DNA of 64,000 nt, taken from the NCBI GenBank assembly GCA_963621245.1, contig CAVFCW010000001.1, positions 248,001 through 312,000 of the forward strand. The letters run 5' to 3'. The notes under the pieces are model-generated. The model was not told the DNA's origin, searched no databases, and saw nothing but the letters and a program-made list of their open reading frames with translations. The translations under genes and the position numbers were made by a program. Position 1 is the stretch's first letter; each line of letters begins with the position of its first letter. Source of the DNA: SIG603 sp963621245. GTDB taxonomy: Bacteria; Bacillota; Clostridia; Oscillospirales; Acutalibacteraceae. This document shows, one piece after another, positions 58,398-64,000 of this stretch.

Positions 58398-59594
58398 TTA
58401 CTTTACGATTTTGAAGCCTCTTTCTTCAAGTGCGTTCTCAATCTCAAGAACGTGATCGTAATTTCTTGTTTCGAGAGAAATTCTTAATACGCATCCCGTG
58501 ATGGACTCTGTCTCACCGCTCTGCTCGTATTGTACGCCTGTAACGTTTCCGCCGCATTCTGCGATGATTGCGGAAACATCTTTGAGCTGACCGGGCTTAT
58601 CGACAAGCTCGATAGCCAATGTTGCTTTTCTTCCCGACTTGATGAGACCTCTCTCGATTACTCTTGAAAGGCTTGTGACGTCGATGTTGCCACCGGAAAC
58701 AACGCTAACGACTTTCTTTCCCTGAATCGGAAGTTTCTCGAACATTGCAGCCGCAACGGAAACAGCACCTGCGCCCTCGGCTACCATCTTCTGCTTCTCT
58801 ATAAGTGTGAGGATTGCGGCAGCAATCTCGTCCTCTGAGACAAGGCAGATATCATCGACATACTTACTTACGATATCGAATGTGTTCTCACCCGGCTGCT
58901 TAACTGCAATACCGTCAGCGATTGTAGAAACGGAAGGTAAGCACTCGATTTTTCCGTTGGAGATAGAATTTAACATGCTCGGTGCGCCCGCAGCCTGAAC
59001 GCCGTAAACCTTAACTTTGGGGTTTATCTGCTTAACGGCATAAGCTATACCGCTTATAAGTCCGCCGCCTCCGATTGGAACCAAAATAGCGTCGACATCG
59101 TTGAGAGACTGAATAATCTCAAGACCGATTGTTCCCTGACCGGCAATAACATCCTCGTCGTCGAAGGGGTGAACAAAGGTGTAACCCATCTCGTCACGAA
59201 GCTCCAAAGCCTTGTTGTAAGCGTCGTCGTAAACACCGTTTACAAGACAGACATCTGCGCCGTAGCCCTTTGTTGCCTCAACCTTTGAGATAGGAGCTGT
59301 GTCGGGTAAGCAAATGAGAGATTTAATTCCCTGTTTGCTTGCTGCCAAAGCAACGCCCTGAGCGTGGTTTCCCGCACTGCAAGCAATAACGCCCCTTGCT
59401 TTCTCCTCCTCGGTAAGATTAGAGATTTTGTAAGCCGAACCTCTGACCTTGAACGAACCTGTTATCTGAAGATTCTCGGGTTTGAGCCAAAGGTCGCAAG
59501 CGGGAGCGAAGCCGTTTGCTCTAAGCGGTGCGGTGTCTCTCAGTATGCTCTTAAGCACTACCGATGCGTCAAAAATTCTGTCAAGCGTAAGCAT
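58398..59594 (-). CDS. ilvA: Threonine ammonia-lyase with ACT domain
   Basis: Deaminates threonine to 2-ketobutyrate, the first step to isoleucine; PLP-dependent, 398 aa. The PLP lysine is K49 in GSFKVRGSAY, the Gly-rich phosphate loop is VPIGGGGLISG near residue 173, and a C-terminal ACT domain begins LAIELVDKPGQL near residue 326. Length and single ACT domain place it near the TdcB-like short type, but the Ile-type T-box in front and the ilv genes downstream argue for a biosynthetic role. The ATG at 59594 follows GGAAGGAAAG and is preferred over an upstream frame extension. Confidence 0.95.
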   Translation of the reverse strand: MLTLDRIFDASVVLKSILRDTAPLRANGFAPACDLWLKPENLQITGSFKVRGSAYKISNLTEEEKARGVIACSAGNHAQGVALAASKQGIKSLICLPDTAPISKVEATKGYGADVCLVNGVYDDAYNKALELRDEMGYTFVHPFDDEDVIAGQGTIGLEIIQSLNDVDAILVPIGGGGLISGIAYAVKQINPKVKVYGVQAAGAPSMLNSISNGKIECLPSVSTIADGIAVKQPGENTFDIVSKYVDDICLVSEDEIAAAILTLIEKQKMVAEGAGAVSVAAAMFEKLPIQGKKVVSVVSGGNIDVTSLSRVIERGLIKSGRKATLAIELVDKPGQLKDVSAIIAECGGNVTGVQYEQSGETESITGCVLRISLETRNYDHVLEIENALEERGFKIVK

Positions 59595-59630
59595 TTTATA
59601 TCTTTCCTTCCTAAGTTCATATTGACAAAA

Positions 59631-59882
59631 CAAAAAATCCTGTCTCTAAATCAAAGAGACAGGATAAAAATTATCTTGCGGTACCACTCTTTTTGCCGAT
59701 AAAATCGACCACTCACTGTGACTGTCATCACACTCCAAAATAACGGTTGGAAACCGACCCGCTTACTGCGATTTCAGCGAAGTTGCTCCAAGGCGATCTC
59801 TCTGCAGTTTCCTTTGCCGTCTCACACCAACCGACAGCTCTCTGAAACGGAACCTCCGCAAAGCTTTCCTCTTCATTGCGAT
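59631..59882 (-). promoter_or_regulatory. T-box leader (isoleucine type) of ilvA
   Basis: Read on the minus strand, the leader has a Stem I distal part AGAGAGCTGTCGGTTGGTG, a candidate specifier ATC (59795-59797) before GCCTTGGAGC, and the invariant T-box AGAGTGGTACCGC (59678-59690). It ends in a 9-bp terminator stem CCTGTCTCT/AGAGACAGG (59639-59663) with ATTTTTT. Uncharged tRNA-Ile would bind and favour the antiterminator, allowing ilvA expression. The specifier assignment is by eye. Confidence 0.93.
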
Positions 59883-59888
59883 AGCTTG

Positions 59889-59917
59889 ATTTTATCACCC
59901 TAAGATTAGCTTGTCAA
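59889..59917 (-). promoter_or_regulatory. Promoter of the T-box/ilvA transcript
   Basis: Minus-strand TTGACA, 17-base spacer, TAAAAT; start near 59882. Confidence 0.8.
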
Positions 59918-59933
59918 GAGCTTTTATTCGCTA

Positions 59934-60386
59934 TTATCCTACTTTTTTCGATTGTCTTCGTCTTTTAATCATGTAGAAAAGCTCGAGAATCGCCATAGTT
60001 ACGGCACTCACGATAAGGCTTGAAATAATATATCCGATGGTTACCTTCCAATCAAATGTCGTGCCCGTTCCGTTCTTAAAACAGTTGTAAGCGTTTTTTA
60101 TCGCAAACAATATGCCTGTGACCGCGAGAACCGTTCCGCTTTTCATGTTCTTAAAATACTGAACTAATACCGTGATATTCAGGGCGAGTGCAATCGCTAC
60201 AAGAATATAGTTGGGAGATGATATAAGTCCCAGTGCAAGGCCGGGGAAACAGAGAATATTCCAGTCCTTTAATCCGTTTGTTGGATTAATCGAAGGAACA
60301 TCGAAGTTATCTTCTTTTTTCTTGCCGTAATTTGCTGGATTTCCGTAGTGGTTTTCTTTTCTCTTTGTTGATTTTTTCTTTGCCAT
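59934..60386 (-). CDS. Hypothetical membrane protein
   Basis: A 150-aa protein with a strongly basic N-terminus (MAKKKSTKRKENHYG) and about four membrane segments: 46-62, 64-80, 87-102 and 117-140. It ends in a basic KRRRQSKK tail, so both ends are probably cytoplasmic. No family was recognised. The ATG at 60386 has AAGGA seven bases upstream; a TTG six bases earlier is less likely. It lies between the ilvA control region and glyA on the same strand and may be transcribed alone. Confidence 0.7.
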   Translation of the reverse strand: MAKKKSTKRKENHYGNPANYGKKKEDNFDVPSINPTNGLKDWNILCFPGLALGLISSPNYILVAIALALNITVLVQYFKNMKSGTVLAVTGILFAIKNAYNCFKNGTGTTFDWKVTIGYIISSLIVSAVTMAILELFYMIKRRRQSKKVG

Positions 60387-60465
60387 ACCCAATTCCTTAA
60401 TTTCTGATTGTAACAGCGGTTAGTTTTTGTTAATACACGGAAGATTATACTCAAAATTGGCAGAA

Positions 60466-60501
60466 AAAGCAAGAAAGACAGCGCTTAAAACGCCGTCTTT
60501 C
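60466..60501 (-). terminator. Terminator after glyA
   Basis: Minus-strand stem GAAAGAC-GCG with GCGC-GTCTTTC, loop TTTTAA, then TTGCTTTTTC. Confidence 0.8.
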
Positions 60502-60520
60502 CCATCAAAATATTTTAAAA

Positions 60521-61789
60521 TTATTCGTAAAGCGGATACTTTGCGATAAGCTCCGAGACCATTGCACGAACCTTGTCGCCGCTTGCCTCGTAATCGTTTA
60601 CGCAAAGGGCAATGCACTCTGCGATAACGTCCATATCGTCCTCTTTGAATCCTCTGGTTGTAACTGCCGGAGTACCCAGACGCACACCGCTTGTGACAAA
60701 CGGGCTTCTCTTCTCACCGGGGATAGTGTTCTTGTTTGCTGTGATATAGCACTCATCAAGACGCTTTTCGAGTTCCTTTCCCGTAACCTCGCTGTCGGAA
60801 AGGTCGAGAAGCATGAGGTGGTTGTCTGTTCCACCGGAAACAAGCTTTAAGCCTCTCTTTGTGAGGCCGCTTGCAAGAGCCTGTGCATTCTTGACTACCT
60901 GCTCGCAGTACTCCTTGAATTCGGGCTTGAGAGCCTCGCCAAAACAAACCGCCTTTGCGGCTATAATGTGCATGAGCGGGCCGCCCTGTGTTCCGGGGAA
61001 AATAGCTGAATCTATTTTCTTTGCAAGATTTAATTCGCCTACTTGATTTTTGCAGAGAATCAAACCGCCTCTGGGACCTCTTAAGGTCTTATGTGTTGTG
61101 GTTGTGACAACATCGGCATACGGTACAGGAGACGGATGAAGTCCCGTAGCGACAAGTCCGGCGATATGAGCCATATCGACCATCATGTATGCACCGACCT
61201 CATCGCAAATCTCACGGATGCGCTTGAAGTCGATAATTCTCGGGTAAGCAGAAGCACCCGAAACGATAAGCTTGGGCTTTACCTCTCTTGCAATCTCTGC
61301 AAACTTATCGTAATCGATAACCTGAGTCTCCTCGTCAACGCCGTAAGGAACGAAGTTGAAGTATTTACCCGAAAGGTTAACGGGAGAACCGTGAGTTAAG
61401 TGTCCGCCCTCAGCAAGGTTCATGCCCATAACGGTATCACCCGGCTGTAAAAGTGCAAAATAAACGGCAGTGTTTGCCTGAGCGCCGGAATGCGGCTGAA
61501 CGTTGGCGTGCTCTGCTCCGAAAAGCTCGCAAGCTCTCTTTCTTGCTATCTCCTCAACTACGTCAACATACTGGCAACCGCCGTAGTATCTCTTTCCCGG
61601 ATAGCCCTCTGCATATTTGTTTGTGAGAACCGAACCCATAGCAGCCATAACAGCCGGGGAAACAATGTTCTCCGATGCAATAAGCTCGATATTTCTTCTC
61701 TGACGGCCAAGCTCATCTTTCATGGCTTGACCGACTTCGGGGTCTTTGTCGTCAACATAGCCGATTGTATCGATAAGATCACCAAACAT
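60521..61789 (-). CDS. glyA: Serine hydroxymethyltransferase
   Basis: Interconverts serine and glycine and supplies methylene-THF, the substrate of MetF; PLP-dependent, 422 aa. The lysine motif is TTTTHKTLRGPRGGLIL, preceded by DMAHIAGLVATG. The N-terminal IELIASENIVSPAVMAAMGS and NKYAEGYPGKRYYGG are family hallmarks. It stands alone with a TATAAT promoter about 60 bases upstream. A perfect 10-bp inverted repeat lies at the start site and may control expression or terminate the upstream transporter transcript. Confidence 0.97.
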   Translation of the reverse strand: MFGDLIDTIGYVDDKDPEVGQAMKDELGRQRRNIELIASENIVSPAVMAAMGSVLTNKYAEGYPGKRYYGGCQYVDVVEEIARKRACELFGAEHANVQPHSGAQANTAVYFALLQPGDTVMGMNLAEGGHLTHGSPVNLSGKYFNFVPYGVDEETQVIDYDKFAEIAREVKPKLIVSGASAYPRIIDFKRIREICDEVGAYMMVDMAHIAGLVATGLHPSPVPYADVVTTTTHKTLRGPRGGLILCKNQVGELNLAKKIDSAIFPGTQGGPLMHIIAAKAVCFGEALKPEFKEYCEQVVKNAQALASGLTKRGLKLVSGGTDNHLMLLDLSDSEVTGKELEKRLDECYITANKNTIPGEKRSPFVTSGVRLGTPAVTTRGFKEDDMDVIAECIALCVNDYEASGDKVRAMVSELIAKYPLYE

Positions 61790-61821
61790 AGGTATTACCT
61801 CTTTCTTTCACAAGATAAAAA

Positions 61822-61847
61822 TAGACCGTCGAATTAACGACGGTCTA
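61822..61847. promoter_or_regulatory. Perfect 10-bp inverted repeat between the MFS gene and glyA
   Basis: TAGACCGTCG, six bases, CGACGGTCTA. On the minus strand it is followed by TTTTTATC, so it can terminate MFS transcripts. It also sits directly after the glyA -10, so it could be an operator. Confidence 0.6.
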
Positions 61848-61876
61848 ATTATACACTTTAACTTGCTAAAACGCAA
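61848..61876 (-). promoter_or_regulatory. Promoter of glyA
   Basis: Minus-strand TTGCGT, 17-base spacer, perfect TATAAT. Confidence 0.65.
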
Positions 61877-61908
61877 CTTATATCAAAATAAAAATGCTTC
61901 GGCACAAC

Positions 61909-63096
61909 TTACGCTCTCTTCGAGGACAATTTTTTCAGTGCCACAAGTCCCAAAATCATAAGAACTGGGAATATAATACCGAAACCGAGTCCTGCTGCGA
62001 GGTTATCGCCGAACGCCGAGCTTACAAAACCGACAAGCGTGGGGCCGCCCGAACAGCCGACATCACCCGCAAGTGCAAGGAGCGCAAACATTGCCGTTCC
62101 GCCGCCTCTTATGGAAGCCGAAGCCTTGGAGAAAGTTCCCGGCCAGAAGATACCGACGGAAAATCCCGTGATTCCGCAGCCGATAAGGCTGAAAATCGGA
62201 ACAGGAGCAAATGCAATGATGATATACGAGATAATGCAGAGAATGCCGCTGCCTATCATGCATTTTGTGAGATCCATCTTGTCGCCGAACTTACCGTAAA
62301 TTGTTCTTGAAATCGCCATGAGAAGCGCAAAGAATGCGGGGCCCATTATATCACCGAGAGTTTTGGAAACGCCGAGCGAGCTTTCAGCAAATGTTGAAGC
62401 CCACTGAGAGACGCACTGTTCGCTTGCACCCGCACAAATCATGAGAACGACAACTATCCAGAACATCTTATCGGCAAAAAGCTGTTTTAAGCTCTTTCCC
62501 TCTTCTCCCTCGGGCACAACGGGGGCGAGCGGACACGAGAAGAACGAAATCATATTGGCAATCGGAAGAATCGCCCATATGCACGACATTATTCTCCAGT
62601 TTGCGATTCCGAATATCTTGAAAAAAAGCGTTGAAACAAGCACAACTGCGAGCGAACCCCAGCAATAGAACGAGTGAAGCATGCTCATTGCCATTTCCTT
62701 GTTGTCGGTGGGGCAGCTCTCAACTATGGGGCTTATCATAACCTCGATAAGTCCGCCGCCGAGGGCGTAAATGATTACGCCGATTAAAAGTCCCACGAAC
62801 GGATCGGGCAAAATGCTCGGCAAAAACGCAAGGCTGACAAGTCCCAGTGCGGCACATATGTGCGCCAAGATTATGCTTGCACGATAACCGATGAAATCGA
62901 CAAATTTCACGGAAATCAAATCGACGCAAAGCTGAATCAAAAAGTTAATTGTGATAAGCATTGTTATCTTTGAGAGCGGAATGTTAAATTCCGATCTGAA
63001 GGTAACAAACAAAAGCGGCACAAAGTTATTAACTGCCGCCTGAACGATATAAGCCACAAAGCAGGAATAAATCGTTCTGTTATATTTTTTTTCCAT
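61909..63096 (-). CDS. MFS transporter
   Basis: A 395-aa major facilitator with about 12 membrane segments. The N-terminal half contains the opening YIVQAAVNNFVPLLFVTFRS, and a YALGGGLIEVMISP helix lies near residue 115; the second half has ISRTIYGKFGDKMDL, the motif-A-like loop. The sequence resembles FucP/sugar-type or uncharacterised clostridial MFS proteins, and the substrate cannot be told. The ATG at 63096 is preferred over a GTG 18 bases upstream. It has a promoter about 60 bases upstream and no co-transcribed gene apart from possible read-through into glyA. Confidence 0.9.
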   Translation of the reverse strand: MEKKYNRTIYSCFVAYIVQAAVNNFVPLLFVTFRSEFNIPLSKITMLITINFLIQLCVDLISVKFVDFIGYRASIILAHICAALGLVSLAFLPSILPDPFVGLLIGVIIYALGGGLIEVMISPIVESCPTDNKEMAMSMLHSFYCWGSLAVVLVSTLFFKIFGIANWRIMSCIWAILPIANMISFFSCPLAPVVPEGEEGKSLKQLFADKMFWIVVVLMICAGASEQCVSQWASTFAESSLGVSKTLGDIMGPAFFALLMAISRTIYGKFGDKMDLTKCMIGSGILCIISYIIIAFAPVPIFSLIGCGITGFSVGIFWPGTFSKASASIRGGGTAMFALLALAGDVGCSGGPTLVGFVSSAFGDNLAAGLGFGIIFPVLMILGLVALKKLSSKRA

Positions 63097-63157
63097 TTTA
63101 CCCAACCTCTTCACAAATTAATACAGAGTAATTTTACGCAATTTCAATTGCTACTCA

Positions 63158-63186
63158 ATATTATTATAATTATTATAAAAAGTCAA
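63158..63186 (-). promoter_or_regulatory. Promoter of the MFS gene
   Basis: Minus-strand TTGACT, 17-base spacer, TAATAT. A CAATT-TC-AATTG dyad at 63139-63150 lies near the start site. Confidence 0.6.
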
Positions 63187-63189
63187 GAA

Positions 63190-63226
63190 AAATTCAAAAA
63201 AGAGGACGCCCGAAAACGCCCTCTTT
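63190..63226 (-). terminator. Terminator after the radical SAM gene
   Basis: Minus-strand stem AAAGAGG-CG with CG-CCTCTTT and a TTTTTT tail, directly after the stop. Confidence 0.82.
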
Positions 63227-63240
63227 CAATTCATTTGGAA

Positions 63241-63855
63241 TTAAGATTCGATATATTCTCTGATTCTGTAAGAAGCACCGAGTCCCTCGCAGATTTTTCT
63301 GCAGTTCTCGATAACCTCGGGTTTCATCGTGCTTACAACGGTCATGACAACATTGTCAAAATATCCGCTCAGCACGGCTCTCTTTGTAAAATCAAGAATG
63401 CCGTCATATGCGCCTGGGCCGAACGACGGATGACAAATCTCATCGTATCCCTCAGCCGTATCGGAATTAAGCGAAACGGAAAGAACGTTGATAAGCCCTT
63501 TCATTCTCTCGATAGAGTCGCACTTGTTGATGAGGTCGCTCATGCCGTTTGTGTTGATTCTTATGCTGTAATTACCCTTCTCCTTGATTTTCTCTGCAAG
63601 CCAGAGCAAATCGTCAAGACGGCAAGTGGGCTCACCGTAACCGCAGAAAACAATCTGCTTGTAGTCGTCAAGATTTCTTGTGTTGATGTTCTCAAGCATT
63701 ACTTCCTTTGTCGGCTCTGCGTCCTCGTACCAGAGGTTGTCGGCATAAATGCTTCCGCTTGAATTGTTTCTCAGGCAGAACTCGCATCTGTTCGGACACT
63801 TGTTGGTCATATTGATGTAAAGACTTCCGCCGTATTCGTAGGTAATGGTATCCAT
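63241..63855 (-). CDS. TatD-associated radical SAM protein
   Basis: A 204-aa radical SAM enzyme with the cluster motif CPNRCEFC at about residues 20-27 and the SAM-binding GYGEPT near residue 72. The short length, the YINMTNKCPNRCEFCLRN opening and the later SLNSDTAEGYDEICHP stretch fit the family that usually sits next to or is fused with TatD nucleases. No reaction is established for it. The gene upstream on the same strand, cut by the window edge, would be expected to be tatD or a functional neighbour, but its visible end does not show this. GAGGG precedes the ATG. Confidence 0.88.
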   Translation of the reverse strand: MDTITYEYGGSLYINMTNKCPNRCEFCLRNNSSGSIYADNLWYEDAEPTKEVMLENINTRNLDDYKQIVFCGYGEPTCRLDDLLWLAEKIKEKGNYSIRINTNGMSDLINKCDSIERMKGLINVLSVSLNSDTAEGYDEICHPSFGPGAYDGILDFTKRAVLSGYFDNVVMTVVSTMKPEVIENCRKICEGLGASYRIREYIES

Positions 63856-63891
63856 TTAACTTTCCCTCTTTTAGTTTATTTTTCGGCTTGA

Positions 63892-64000
63892 TTACTCAAG
63901 AGTATCAAAAATGTAAATATCGACGCCGTTATCCGTGCTGTGGCCCTCGGCTCTGAATCTTGCCTGACCGAAATAAGGCGCAAGAGCCTCGCTGTCCGTT
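63892..64000 (-). CDS. Unidentified gene, C-terminal end only
   Basis: The last 36 codons of a minus-strand gene, ending VDIYIFDTLE and a TAA, 36 bases before the radical SAM start. Residues read DSEALAPYFGQARFRAEGHS further upstream. The stretch looks coding (same codon use) but is too short to assign. It probably heads an operon with the radical SAM gene. Confidence 0.6.
   Translation of the reverse strand, partial: TDSEALAPYFGQARFRAEGHSTDNGVDIYIFDTLE

Overview
This window looks like chromosomal DNA of a low-to-mid GC Gram-positive anaerobe of the class Clostridia, most likely a gut or rumen fibre-degrading relative of the Ruminococcaceae/Oscillospiraceae. That placement is inferred from four things. 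There is a T-box leader, all five tRNAs encode their CCA ends, and GGAGG-type ribosome sites are common. The gene families fit too (PPi-dependent phosphofructokinase, short B12-dependent MetH, DUF5685, DUF6560, DUF4417, TatD-associated radical SAM). Most genes lie on the minus strand in short, tightly packed operons.

Layout. 1-2.6 kb: potABC polyamine importer behind a long, hairpin-rich leader (potC runs off the left edge). 2.7-6.6 kb: metF, a free-standing MetH activation domain and metH. 6.8-10 kb: an M24 aminopeptidase and a GH127 beta-L-arabinofuranosidase. 10-12.1 kb: an uncharacterised operon of DUF5685 protein, J-domain/TPR/Cys-rich protein and a small membrane protein. 12.3-14.2 kb: acyltransferase and PAP2 phosphatase. 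15-17.9 kb: citC, citG and a histidine phosphatase. 18-19.3 kb: a TIM-barrel isomerase, then a short unassigned ncRNA with a consensus promoter. 19.5-21.5 kb: tRNA-Pro and an nth/msrC/nitroreductase cluster. 22-25 kb: a second TIM-barrel isomerase and pepF. 25-31 kb: sbcDC and pfp. 31.5-31.9 kb: tRNA Gly-Arg-His-Gln. 32-39 kb: HAD hydrolases, GH51 arabinofuranosidase, an HD-HAD fusion, pgmB, an esterase and a GNAT-like protein. 39.1-41.6 kb: a small mobile-element-like island (XRE/ImmA, DUF4417, MGGRGS-type toxin-like protein and a partner). 41.9-45.3 kb: uraA-upp and patB. 45.5-49.5 kb: a MORN-repeat protein and an orphan peptide-binding lipoprotein. 49.5-59.9 kb: manA/osmC/kdgK, then branched-chain amino-acid genes (ilvD with a coupled DUF815 ATPase, ilvC, ilvBN, and ilvA under an Ile-type T-box). 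60-64 kb: glyA, an MFS transporter and a radical SAM gene.

The genes support plant-polysaccharide use (GH127, GH51, esterase, sugar isomerases, kdgK, manA, pfp, pgmB), one-carbon and methionine metabolism (metF, metH, glyA), branched-chain amino-acid synthesis and uracil salvage.

The most unusual items are: a modular non-coding repeat of about 330-445 bp built from stable hairpins and present three times (14.6-15.1, 21.6-21.9 and 21.9-22.2 kb); the DUF5685/J-protein operon, whose Asp-rich motifs recall squalene/phytoene synthases; the ncRNA at 19.2 kb; the potABC leader; the HD-HAD fusion; and the toxin-like module in the island. Promoters, terminators and folds were read by eye without computation.
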